From positions 1,338,232-1,402,231 of the forward strand of contig CM035356.1 of NCBI GenBank assembly GCA_020137815.1: 64,000 bases of DNA, written 5' to 3'. The DNA is from Hormiphora californensis. Its lineage: Eukaryota; Ctenophora; Tentaculata; Cydippida; Pleurobrachiidae. Under the pieces are notes generated by a model that saw only the letters and a program-made list of their open reading frames with translations, was not told the origin of the DNA and ran no database searches. Shown here piece by piece: positions 17,701 through 29,172 of the stretch; the first letter of the stretch is position 1, and every line of letters begins with the position of its first letter. Made by a program: the position numbers and the translations under genes.

Positions 17701-18972
17701 TGTTGGAATTTTTAACCTCAGGACCACTTTTTTTGAGATAGAAACATTAAATTCTTGGAATTTGAAGAGAATATAAAGGTAAATAAGCCCAAAGAAGGAT
17801 TTTTGAAATGGAGCTTATTTCTGGCCATGAGAACGGTTTACTTTTTTGCGTCTTTGACACGCTGGTTGAGAATGTTCCCATGCTTCATTAGAGATGAAAA
17901 TCTGGAAATAGTTGCTCAAAACGATTATCTATGTGGCCCAAAAAATTTGGAACTTTCCCGCGAAAGATGTGGTGTACAGAGCTTGTTTTGTGAAACCCGT
18001 CTTTTTGAAAAAGAGGGAAATTCCCTGTATCTCAAAAACGGACGATCGTAGAAACCTGGGACTAAGCTTAATCGATTCAGAAGGTCCGATTTTGGGGGGG
18101 TCTTCTGAGAGACATTTTGCTCCTACTCCAACTGTTTTTGCTGTAATTGCAAAAAACCAATTCTATGAAAAGGGGGAACGACTCTATTCCAGTGGCCTGC
18201 TTCGGGCTGATTTCCCCCTTACTTGCTGATACCTTTTTCGCAATTACAGCAAAAACGGTTGGAGTAGGAGCAAAATGTCTCTGAGACGACCCCCCCAAAA
18301 TTGGACCTTCTGAATCGATTAAGCTTGGTCGCAGGTCTCTACGATCATCCGTTTTTGAGATACAGGGAATTTCCCTCTTTTTCAAAAAGACGGGTTTCAC
18401 AAAACAAGCTCTGTACACCACATCTTTGGCGGGAAAGTTTTTTGGGCCACATAGATAATCGTTTTGAGCAACTATTTCCAGATTTTCATCTCTAATGAAG
18501 CATGGGAACATTCTCACCCAGCGTGTCAAAGACGCAAAAAAGTAAACCGTTCTCATGGCCAGAAATAAGCTCCATTTCAAAAATCCTTCTTTGGGCTTAT
18601 TTACCTTTATATTCTCTTCAAATTCCAAGAATTTAATGTTTCTATCTCAAAAAAAGTGGTCCTGAGGTTAAAAATTCCAACAAAAATTGAAAAAACGCTA
18701 CTTTGAAAATAGGCTGTAGCAAAAATATGAATTCGAATTTAGGGCTAAAATTGCATATTTGAGGTCCATTTTGTATGGCCTAAACCCTGGTGAAGTCATT
18801 TGGTTCGGCACTCGATGTTGAAAAACGCCAGGTGTACCCTTAAAACGCAATGAACATGCTGTATGGTACTTGCCTCATACTCGGAGACGTCAAGGTTGAG
18901 GAGGTATGTTTTAATGGAGTCAAAGAGAGATGAAGGAAGTAGCGAGCTAGCTGTTGGTAGTCGTTCCGTCAT
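14729..18972 (-). CDS. OXR1: OXR1/NCOA7-like protein (LysM, GRAM-like, TLDc)
   Basis: Three exons on the minus strand, 18972-18874, 17372-17235 and 17032-14729, join in phase 0 and give 846 residues. Exon 2 is a charged coiled coil (QLQKEQRLKERELLLQKI). Exon 3 has an acidic low-complexity region and a LysM domain at about residues 211-256 (YKVADNDSLNSIALKFNLSP ... VIFPGQILTIPI). A GRAM-like segment follows, and then a TLDc domain at about 645-815 (HIIGIDIHLVYSLSLHGMSL ... FGAYLSQGIVESPKYYGSGE ... SDYFTIGAGDGNFALYLDEM). This is the OXR1/NCOA7 architecture, known for oxidative-stress protection and V-ATPase interaction. Human proteins end at the TLDc; here a serine-rich tail of about 32 residues follows. 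The first donor is GC (GAG/GCAAGT), a legitimate minor class. That intron carries a 1.3-kb TTAA palindrome. Start chosen as ATGACGGAACGA, the first Met in frame. Confidence 0.88.
17540..18843. mobile_element. TTAA-flanked 1.3-kb palindrome, copy 1 (piggyBac-type MITE)
   Basis: The element 17544-18839 begins GGGTACACCTGGCGTTTTTC and ends with its inverse. TTAA lies at both edges (17540-17543, 18840-18843). The two arms are nearly complementary throughout. The peptide read in one arm (containing KVNKPKEGFLKWSLFLAMRT) is therefore read again from the other, and no transposase is encoded. The TTAA duplication is typical of piggyBac elements. It is inserted in intron 1 of the OXR1-like gene. A diverged relative lies at 35642-36948. 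Confidence 0.88.
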
Positions 18973-19573
18973 TGATCATAGTTACATTATAGCTGGAACG
19001 GAATGGTGAACTGGATGATTACATCACAAACATTAATTTCAAAATCCGCTAGGTTTGATAATAGCAAATCTTTCTAGGCAATCTTAAATTGGTGCAGTGC
19101 CATGCCATGGGGGCACCGGGCATGGTCAATATTTTATATTTGTCAACTTGGGATTCAGTTTTTAAATTACTTGAATATAAAATCTTACAGCTTGTCTACT
19201 GAAATTTAGAAAGTTTTACAGAAAGGTTTACAGAGATCATCCTGGTGGCGGGGCGGCCGGCGGGGGCCCGACAAAAATCAAAATTTTGATATTCAGGTAA
19301 AAAGGCAAGGTCTTGAACGCTTATTGGCCAAAATATCGTTCCCCCAGCCTAATCTCAGGGGCGGGCGAGCCTCCTACACGAGGTTCCTCGGTCCTCCATC
19401 CCAAGTTTACTAAATCACGAAGAAAGGAAGTTTGAAAAAATCAGCAGCCAGGAATTTAAATTTTAACTTTTTTAAATTTAAAATCGCTACGCCGCGCGCG
19501 AAAAGAATTTTTTCGCGCGCGTCAATCTGCAGCGAAATATAATACTTATCGCGCGTTTCACAAAAACACAGAA
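18973..19573. other. Intergenic, GC-rich patches
   Basis: No gene was recognised. The part next to 18972 is presumably the OXR1-like promoter. Near 19245-19275 is a GC-rich patch (GGCGGGGCGGCCGGCGGGG), and at about 19490-19530 are CGCGCG-rich inverted motifs. Confidence 0.4.
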
Positions 19574-19594
19574 ATGGACAGACAGACCAATGAT

Positions 19595-19790
<196 letters not shown>

Positions 19791-20306
19791 GACTTCCACT
19801 GTCCCAGTTGTAGTTGTACCACGACCAATTGCAATTGAGCCGTTTTTGAGGAAGCTGGAAATTGAGATCTACTAGTATTTCTAGTTTGTTCTCTGCTCGT
19901 CCCGCGGACATGTTTGACACATGCATCCACGGATTTACACACCGGACGTTGTTTGTTTTCTTAGTTCAATACACTGCACATTCGGTTAGTCGACAGCAAT
20001 GTGGTGCAATAAGCACACACACCTCATACTCTGCACTTGATCAGTGGCGATAGTTGTTTGAATTGTAGGTGTGAATTTGACGTCAATGACAATCCATGAT
20101 TTCTCGACTAGATATCCGTATAGTATTGACTTTATTATTTTAATTTAGGCATTGACTGACATTGCAATTGTGTTGGTGGTTGGTCTCATTGAGAGTCTCA
20201 CTCTTTAGTTTAACTCTCCCATTCCATACTCGGGGTTTTGATAATAATATGTATGTAGTTAGTATAACCTGTCCCTGGCCCCAGAAAGAGTTACCAGAAC
20301 TAAAAC

Positions 20307-23300
20307 ATGGCTAAAGGGTTGGCAGGAGAAGCCATTGCAAAATGGAACCAAGGTTTGGAGCTGTACGCTGCCGCAGACTACCCTGGCAGTCTAAAGATTC
20401 TGAAGGAGCTAGCAAATGATATGGGAAATGCAAAGGTAAATCGAGATATCAGATGTGCAGCATCGAATGAATTAGCTGAATTTCACATTTGATGATGATC
20501 AAATTGATCTGTAAGTGTACAACACAATTCCCAGGTACTATTTGATGTCGCGGTTGTGACGAGAAAGATGTCCGATCAACCTGGATCTATTGCGGCACTG
20601 AAGCAGACAATAGAGATTGATAATCACTTGGCAGTGGCCCATTTTCTCCTTGGTATCGTGTACTGCCAAAACAAGAAAACTATGGGAGATGCACCTGCCT
20701 GTTTCTCAAGGGTAATCACTAATCAGGGCGTGTCCATCTGATAATAAAATACTCCCCGAGTCGAGGACCCACTTTCCCTCCAATTTCCCGTATTCCGCAA
20801 TCCATTATTCGAATACTCCATAGGCAGCAGATGAGATCAAATTGCGGAAGGAGATAAGTTATGCTCAACTAGGACTCAGGTACAGGCTACACAAGGGAGC
20901 TTGCCAGTACAACGCTGCATGGGCTCACTGGACCCTTGGGAATGTAAGTGATGAATGATGATATTCTGTTTTCCGAAATTCGGAAATTATCATATAAGAC
21001 CGGATTAGATTCCGGATTAGATTCCGTCTCGTGAGAGGGAAATGTAATTGTAAATATTACTGGAGGTTAGGTTATCGGCCATTCGGCCACAAAGACTAAA
21101 GAGGTATGAGGAATTCCTACGAGATCTCTTTCTTGCACTTGCATATTTTCGGGGGGGGGGGGGGGGGGGGCCGGCTGAAGTTTTTGAAGTTTTTGAAGTC
21201 AACTTCAAAAACTTCAAAGAGAAACTTAGGGTGGAAAACTTCAAAAACTTCAAAAACTTCAAAAACTCATATCTCCTAAACCGTTGGAGATAGGCCCTAT
21301 GTTGCTTCATAACTCTTATATAAACTTGCATATTCCGAACAAGATACACCCCTTTAAAATGCCTATAGTCACCCATAAACCATAAAAACTGGTCTAGCCA
21401 AAAAAAAGTCATGTGCACACACAAAATTATGAAAATATCCCATTATCCCTCGAAGGCCGCTGATGATTTTGGTGTCAATATTTTTTTCACTACTCCCTTC
21501 ATAAAAAATTTGCATTTTGTGAAACTGGAAAAAAGGGTGTGGCCCCAAAAAAAATTTTGAAAACTTACTTCATAATTTTTAAACACTTTCTAAGAATTTC
21601 TAGGCAATTTTTTGAGTTATAGAATGAAAATAAAATCTGTTTTTACAAAAAATTTAAATTTTTTACACCAAATTGTACCACGGATTTCATGGCTAGGAAT
21701 CATTGTAAATATCCTATGCTAATTTGTGGTAGAAAAAGGGCAGACAAGGACGGACAACTTTGCCACAATATGTATTAAGCAAGAAACTAACCTAAACAAG
21801 TGTAATAATAGTCACTGATAGCATATAAAAGCAGTTTAGAGTTTTTGAAGTTTTTGAAGTCAACTTCAAAAACTCAAAAAGTAGGGTGGAAAACTTCACA
21901 CTTCAAAAACTTCAGCCGGCCCCCCCCCCCATATTTTCATCCAGTTGTGCTTGTCTGATGTCAATTCCATAATTATATTTATCTGTAGGCTGGCCCGGCA
22001 CGTGAATGGATAGGTAGAGCAGTGGAGACGATCGCAGGAGAGACAGGTTTCAAGGATGCAAATTTGGTCAACGACCTGAATGATGCAATTACCAAAAACG
22101 TAACAAAAAACTGAACAAACTTAATCATGTTAATTTGCTTTCATTATCATTTAAATAATCGACTAATTAATATCCTTGTTTTTAGAAACGAAAGCGAATT
22201 AGCTTTATTGACATGGCTGATGGCCTGGTGTTTGCACCTCCAAGATCCAAGGTTGCCAATGTTGGGATCAGGAATTATGAGGGGCAGGCCAAACTACTAG
22301 GAAAGAGCAGTGACGCAGCAGATAGTTCCACAATATTTGAAGGGGAATCTCAAATGGTAATGGGTCCGGGGTAGTGGCCTGGTAGTGGTAAAATAACGTG
22401 TACACTTGCTGCAAACCAATGGAAAGGTTGGTCATGTTCGATGTTTGTAACTTATTCGCTCCCCAGAAACTAAAAGGTACAAGGGTTCGAGTTGATTTCA
22501 CCCACGTGGCAATAAAGAGCCTGGCAAAGTACACAGATCAGGTCTCCATTGGCCACAAGTTTAATGATGTGAAGAGAGTGGCGGGCATGGTTACTTGTAT
22601 GAACATTGACACCGAAAAGGTACATATGAACACTAACAGTCAGTAGATTCTATAACTTCTAGAATCATCACTATTCTGATTTTTGCTTCGTACCACTACC
22701 GTTCTTTTCTCCTAAATCTAACGAATTCCCTGTTTTCACACAGAAAGTAGAGATGTCGGAGAGAGATTTTGATTCGATCATGAAGGAATTTGAGCATATG
22801 AAGAAGAATAATCTGCACGGCATCCAGAAACCTAAAGAGCTTCAAGAGCTGGAGGAAGAGAACTCGAAGTTCAAAAACTTCAAACTTCCACTCATTGGAA
22901 AGAAATCCGCCCCTAAAAGACTGGAAATTACTAGAACGTAAGAGCGTTGGCCATTTAGTTCATACCATGGAGTAGACATCCAGCCTTTGCCTAATAACTT
23001 CTCCGCCCCATACAGTGACCAGGTGACCGTGGTTCAAGGCGGACCCCCTTCCTCTGGATTTTCCGGCAGAGGAGCTCTTCCTACTGTACCCTCTGCTGCA
23101 GGTAAAATGTGATTCTCTACCTTCCACTCCCTCCTCCCTCCCTCACTTTCTATCCCCTCCCTCACTTTCTCTACCCCTCTCTTTCACTCCCTCACTCTCC
23201 CTCCCTCCTTCTCCCAGGTAGAGCAGCTAACGACCCAGTTTATGACGATATTGATGAGTTTGAAGCACAATTCATGGCCTCTCAACCAGAATACGCTAAC

Positions 23301-23538
23301 ACAATGGCAGAGGTAAGGGGGGGGGGTCATGTGGTTGTCGAAACTTCCCAATAAGTTTGATCCTGCTGGTCACACAGCTACCTTTCCACCATTGCTTGTT
23401 ACCCCTAAATAATCAATGTTCCCACTATTGCAGGATGATGATGTGTACGCCAACAATGATCTAAGAGACGCCCCTGATGCCCGTCCTAACCCAGCTATTC
23501 CACCCCGACCTAAACCGAGGGTATTCGGAAGGAATTAA
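20307..23538 (+). CDS. NCF2: p67phox/NOXA1-like NADPH oxidase activator
   Basis: Ten exons, all phase-consistent: 20307-20435, 20535-20711, 20824-20943, 21989-22099, 22186-22356, 22467-22619, 22744-22937, 23016-23101, 23218-23312, 23434-23538; 446 residues. The N terminus has four TPR-like helical pairs matching p67phox (EAIAKWNQGLELYAAADYPG, then DNHLAVAHFLLGIVYCQNKK, then YAQLGLRYRLHKGACQYNAA). An activation-domain-like stretch follows (FIDMADGLVFAPPRSKVANV, NYEGQAKLLG). In vertebrates p67phox uses these parts to bind Rac and switch on the NOX2 flavocytochrome. The SH3 and PB1 domains of vertebrate p67phox are absent. Instead there is a charged helix (QELEEENSKFKNFK), DPVYDDIDEFE and a C-terminal AIPPRPKPR, a consensus SH3 ligand. 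Intron 3 carries a hairpin element. Orthology to NCF2 rather than NOXA1 is uncertain. Confidence 0.8.
21149..21938. mobile_element. G-run-ended hairpin element, copy 2
   Basis: Starts with a long G homopolymer, then CCGGCTGAAGTTTTTGAAG. It ends with the inverse (CTTCAAAAACTTCAGCCGG) and a C homopolymer. Subterminal regions are built of the 9-10-bp word CTTCAAAAA(A). ATATTTTC stands directly outside both ends, an 8-bp target duplication. It is inserted in intron 3 of the p67phox-like gene and has no ORF. Confidence 0.82.
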
Positions 23539-23868
23539 CGTGTGTCCAGTAACGTATTGCTAGTCGGAGAGATGAAGTAGAGAACGGGAGATACGGGGGA
23601 TAATAAACAATGTCGGGGACAACTTAGACTCAGAGATTTTGTTTGAAAAAGCAAGCAATGCTGTTTAAAATTTGTGACACATTACTTTTCACAAGCAGCT
23701 GTACAGTTGTACTAGATTCTTTCTCTCCTTACAGAGAAATGAAATCCTTCTTAAAATCGTAAATCAAATGGGAACCAAAAAGTCTCGATCAGTTCTAATA
23801 ACTTTGTTGTATCAATAAATGAAAGTGTCTTTTTCTCATTTAACATCCCTAGTACCTACCTCAAATTA

Positions 23869-25499
23869 TCAGGCAGCAATTTTCTGCATCGGAGGGACGA
23901 CTGTAACTTGTTCTAATCGTGAGCACTCCTGCTGATTGCCACTCATGTTTAGGGGCGCTTGCTGAAGGAGAGAATTGATTAGAAATGGGGACCAAATACA
24001 GGTTGAGTTGAAGTCTGTTCTCTATCCAACGAAATCATACCTGCATTTTTTGGAGCAGTTCAACTGTCCTTGGGATGGATCCATAAGTGCTGTTTGCAGT
24101 TCGATAGCTCACAGGAATGGACGCCGTCCGTACAGTGTATGATCCTGAAACATTACCAACTTGTTACCATAGAAACATAACAATCTGTTTACATTTCCGT
24201 CGCAGCAGCTGTACTCAGATTACTAAGAATAGCTGAACTCATGAGGTGTGTACCAAATTCCGCTCTGTTGGATCACCTGTTGCTAGAGCGACGCGCGCGC
24301 CTATTTAGTCCAGAGTCATCGCGCCCTCCAAACAAGTCCCACACGCGCGACGGAGTGTGTCACTGTGTCACAATTCTGCACAGTGCACAGTTCTGCAGCA
24401 GAAACCATAGGCTTTTAAAAAATATGCAAAAATAATAATGACTACTAGAAGTTGCTTGTTGCCTGGATTAGTAAATGAATGGCCTTTTGCAGGAAACCTG
24501 CATAATTAAAACCACAATTCACAAAACTACAACTCCCTAGATTTGACTTTTTAACTCTCCAACAAGCAAGAATTTAAACACACTTTGACATATAACTCAC
24601 AGAGCAGCACTAATACGATCCAAAAACTATTTATTGAGCAAGCAGCAAGTTATGAATTCACGCAGCACATCATGAAATCACATTAATTAGAGAGGCACGG
24701 TCCACGGAAACTACCATATCAGTACAAGGTTGGAGCATCTCTTCCCATCCCCATCACGGTACCAAGCATCCATCAAATGCTGTAAGTTCCTACGCAATGG
24801 GATCCCTAAGGGGACTCACTGTTTGTCGGGTTTTTCTAGATGTGTCACCCCGAGAGTCATGCGCATGTGAAATTTACATTTGGATCACGCGCACAGCACC
24901 TTAAGAATAATAAATATAGGTGACGCGCAAAAACAATCCGCGCACGAGAGTTGGGTTGACAACATCAAATTCGACAATCTTTTCGTCCGGAGCGGAGTGG
25001 TGCTTTCTTCAGGGGGATGCTGGACTGTATGGTAGCGCTAGAAACTGGGTGCAGTGTTGTGAGTGCCGGGGCCAAGGCTGTGATCAGGGTTGGGATCTGT
25101 CTGGCGCCGCGACCCATCTGAGCGCACTGTCGCGCCAATTTGAGAATCAAATTGGGGTCTGGCGCCGCCAGACAGGTTGGGATTGGTTAGATTTTTTTTT
25201 TTTTTTTTTGCAAAATACAGCGTATCCGGAAACTTTTCCGCTACGGCGCCCTAATCACCCAAGTTCGCTGTGTGAATACTGAACTTTTGTCGGACCCTAT
25301 TGTTGTTTAAAATTAAATTAGTAACTCCATAAAGCCCTTGAATCAATTAGTGCCCCGTCATAACCTACTAACCTAGATCTAAATTAAATTACCTTTTCGG
25401 GTGATGAGTATTGGATGGGTATTGGATGGGGCCACCTTTGCGCTTGCCAGCGGAATGCTCCATGGCCCCCAGACCCCTCCTGCCAATCTATATCCTAGT

Positions 25500-25585
<86 letters not shown>

Positions 25586-28459
25586 TCGCATAAGCTCCTT
25601 ACCACTATCTTACTCTACTTTTCTTCTTCTTTCTCTCCCACTCTTCTTTCCCCGTCTCTTGTCTCTCTACCTCCTTGTGGTAACACTGCTCCCCTATCAC
25701 CCCACCTCTTTTACTCTACGTTTCATCATCTGGGAATACCACACTTGACAGGGTGCAGTCTTGACCACACTGCACAGATCAATCGGTATATTAATATTAT
25801 CAATTGATTTGGGCTCCGCGCACCATAGGCTCAAAATGAGAGGTCAAGACGGCCCTGTTTAAGTTCCCCCCGCTAGCCAAGCGATGTATAGGATGTGCCG
25901 TTGTACCAGACGCCGGACCAAACTTTGTTTGCCTAAGTTGGGTATTCACTTTGTTGGTCACTCCTGGATACCAGAATCCAGGTGTGACCAGGATGACCAG
26001 CGCCGGGCCGAGAAGGCACTGGGGGCAAACAAGGGGCATTGGGAGTTTCGTAGTTTCACAAAGGGCCCCAACATAGCGCTAGCCTTCGGTGACACTAAGG
26101 ACGCGGAGAGGTCGCGAGAAAAAAAAAAAAAAAAAAAGAATAGCTGAACTCATGAGGTGTGTACCAAATTCCGCTCTGTTGGATCACCTGTTGCTAGAGC
26201 GACGCGCGCGCCTATTTAGTCCAGAGTCATCGCGCCCTCCAAACAAGTCCCACACGCGCGACGGAGTGTGTCACTGTGTCACAATTCTGCACAGTGCACA
26301 GTTCTGCAGCAGAAACCATAGGCTTTTAAAAAATATGCAAAAATAATAATGACTACTAGAAGTTGCTTGTTGCATGGATTAGTAAATGAATGGCCTTTTG
26401 CAGGAAACCTGCATAATTAAAACCACAATTCACAAAACTACAACTCCCTAGATTTGACTTTTTAACTCTCCAACAAGCAAGAATTTAAACACACTTTGAC
26501 ATATAACTCACAGAGCAGCACTAATACGATCCAGACTTACGTGGAATTTTAGACATCGTTACAGCACGTGGTAGTTCCCTGGCCAGATTAATGCCACTGT
26601 GTGGGACATGGATGGCAGTCTTGGGCTTCATTTGTCGAGTTACTTCAGTTTTAAAAACCATCGTGTCCACCATGGATTTGTTGTGGATGTTCTTAACTAG
26701 CTGGATGTCGTCTGTACCGTGTCCCCAGGCCTTGGGGTAACCTGGGGGAATATGAAATTACATAAATACTGTACTAGAGAGGGTCTAGTACTGCTGTCTG
26801 CTGCAGCAGGGGAATCTTTCATGTGTCATTTCAATATTGAGGGCCCTCTAGAAATTGGAATTGTCTCATTACAAGAATGTCTGTCCTATTTGCACCGAAC
26901 CGTGAAGGATCAAGGACCTACCCTCGCAGTCCCAATATGTAGCAGCATCCTTGGCTGGGTATCCCAACAGCTCATTGTGGGCGAAGGGGCGGTGGGTCGC
27001 CTGGCTGGTTGTGGCATATGGGTCCAACCTCTTTAGCACTTGTCGATCAATGTTGTAGTAGACAGTTCCCGCGAATTTCTTGTTTTGGGACATCGGGATC
27101 ATTTTCTGAGAGGGGGAGAGAGTGAGGGTCAGAGAAGTGTGTGCATGTCCTCTCAAATCAGTGTTCTCATGCTGCGTGCAATTGAGTAATCTATAGATCT
27201 GAAGTGGTGGTGGCCTGCTGCAGCTGCTTTGACGTGCATGAAAAGTGTAGAGGGAGGATGAAAAATAGACAGAGAAATGAAAAACAAATCCAACTCTTGA
27301 AGAATGAAGATTTTACATTGGACATCATTCATTACTACTACTACTTGAAGTACACGATAGAACAATATGATTCTGTACGATAGTCCTTCTCTTTCTCTCT
27401 CAAGATTACTAGTTGAGTTACTAACCTTGCTAGGTCCATTTGTATCGTGATCACGAAGATGGAAAGATTGGGGATCAGCATTTGGTATTTCCATCTTGGG
27501 GAGCCCCCTGTACTGATCTTGTGCTTCAGAGAGTTGGTTTCTGAGAGAGGGATCTCAATTACACATGATACAATGGTACTGATTTGTAAAAACTAAACTA
27601 ATCGGGGGAGAATACTGTCAGTATGAATTAGTTTTTATAGAATGCATGGTAACTTGGATAATCACCTACCCCATAGTCAATGGAGCTCTCCATCTCCTCT
27701 CATCGAGTCTCTTAGTAAAGTCCTGAATGTAGGAAACCTTTTCCAAACCGGGTGCTCGTTTATAGTTGGGCAGTGCTCCTCTCTTCTCATCGTGGTAATG
27801 TGCAGTTGTGGTCTGGTAGTGCTCGCTGATTACCGGCCGCTGGGATTTAGCCAGCCCGTGCGGTAGGAGACTATCAATAGTGTGCTGAGGAGAGAGGGAG
27901 AGAGGTCAAAAATTATCAGACTAAGCATCTCCCTGGATAGAAAACATACTAGATGAAGTTAGTGTTTTCTAAATCACTCCTTTTACCTTAAAATGTCGCG
28001 GTGGGAACTCGGGGGAACTACGGTAGATGAGCCCCTGCCCGGTTGTAGGGTAATGTCTGTCGTTATATGGCGGGTCACGGGGCCTTAGCTTTGAATGGTG
28101 ACCAACTCCTGAAAGCAGCGAGTAATTGTTAGCATGATTATATAGTGCGATAATATAATAAAACTGAGATTTATGAGATTCATGAACATTCTAGATCAAA
28201 TTTACGTAGATCTACTTTATTCGATACCGTTATACTTTATCATATAATATTATATTCTGATTTCTGACGTAATTTTAATGCCTTTATTTTCCGATACTGG
28301 GGGAAATTTATCCTCCCGGTCAATCGAAATTTCGACTTTACCCATTAATGATGCTGTACCTGTTGACGTAAGGTGAAGGTCATTCCTTTTATCCTCGTTT
28401 CTTTTCCGAACCATGTGTGATTCTTGATGGGGCATTGGGTTTCGATGCATATTCGCCAT
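23869..28459 (-). CDS. Unidentified eight-exon gene, basic Tyr/His/Pro-rich protein
   Basis: Exons on the minus strand: 28459-28360, 28108-27987, 27884-27670, 27540-27426, 27105-26922, 26741-26541, 24144-24041, 23961-23869. Every junction is in phase; 377 residues. No signal peptide, membrane segment or named domain was recognised. The protein is basic and rich in short motifs with aromatic residues and proline (GHHSKLRPRDPPYNDRHYPT, ISEHYQTTTAHYHDEKRG, PYATTSQATHRPFAHNELLG, GYPKAWGHGTDD). This texture recalls small axonemal microtubule-associated proteins, but that is an impression of composition, not a family match. Start ATG at 28459 is followed by a second Met three codons later. The intron between exons 6 and 7 (24145-26540) has been enlarged by a 2.3-kb repeat structure. 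The stop lies 331 bp from the stop of the convergent p67phox-like gene. Confidence 0.75.
25501..25584. repeat. (CT)n microsatellite
   Basis: Pure CT dinucleotide tract of about 80 bp inside the 2.3-kb intronic structure. Confidence 0.95.
25790..26137 (+). mobile_element. Possible poly-A-tailed retroelement fragment
   Basis: About 330 bp of fairly GC-rich sequence ending in 19 consecutive A. It is unlike its AT-rich surroundings. No recognisable A or B box and no reverse transcriptase, so the class (SINE or 5'-truncated LINE) is undetermined. Confidence 0.35.
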
Positions 28460-28841
28460 ATTCTAGGACGGGAGAAATATAAGTTTTACTCAGATATGAC
28501 ACAATACAGTTTACTAAAAAGGGAAATAGTTGGTTCCCGTGATTTGTTTTATCCAAGTTGCTGATTGGCGCCCAGTTTATATGCACGCCAAGATTTGATT
28601 ATAGCCGTGAATATATTATTCCAGCATATAATAATAATCCCGGATATATTTACCCTCGTCCAGGGATAAAACCTAAGAAAGAGTAAACGAGGGAAATAAG
28701 TAAAAAGTGAAGAGTCAAAGAGATATTATGCGGTGGATCGTAGGAGAGAGATAATAGGTAGGTAAGAGTAAAGGAAAGAGAGTAATGGAAGAACAGGAGA
28801 TCCAAGCGCAGCTAAGATCTAAGGGTTTCTAGAAGAGGGAG

Positions 28842-28860
28842 GGAGGGAGGGAGACGGAGG

Positions 28861-28934
<74 letters not shown>

Positions 28935-28967
28935 GAGAGAGAGAGCGGAGAGAGAGAGAGAGAGGGA

Positions 28968-29015
<48 letters not shown>

Positions 29016-29030
29016 GAGAGAAGAGAGGAT
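28842..29030. repeat. GA-rich microsatellite
   Basis: Interrupted (GA)n of about 190 bp between the divergent unknown gene (start 28459) and the VWD gene (start 29173). Confidence 0.93.
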
Positions 29031-29172
29031 AGCTAGCTAGACCTCGAGATCCGATCTCGCGCTATATAGCGATGCTCATTGTCGAAGAGCCTAAGTTTTA
29101 GTGTATTTATTGATGGATGCGTGAGAGCTGTTGCAGGGAATCTTGCAGCGTTGCAAACATTACTTAGATAAG

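Larger units (their letters stand above)
24225..26533. repeat. 2.3-kb structure bounded by 398-bp direct repeats
   Basis: Two nearly identical 398-bp direct repeats lie at 24225-24622 and 26136-26533 (AAGAATAGCTGAACTCATGA ... AATACGATCCA). I see one clear difference (GTTGCCTGG versus GTTGCATGG). They flank about 1.5 kb that includes a T run (25191-25209), a (CT)n tract (25501-25584) and a segment ending in about 19 A immediately before the second repeat. The right repeat begins directly after the intron donor hexamer of the exon ending at 26541. It could be an LTR-like insertion or a local duplication that captured a poly-A retroelement; no reverse transcriptase was seen. Confidence 0.7.

Noticed and set aside
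17755-18628. ORFs inside the 17.5-18.8 kb palindrome
   Set aside because: The same peptide is read from both arms because the element is self-complementary. No transposase motif (no DDD/DDE) was seen.
24225-26533. Complete LTR retrotransposon
   Set aside because: Direct repeats are present, but no gag, protease, reverse transcriptase or primer-binding site was seen and the interior ends in poly-A.
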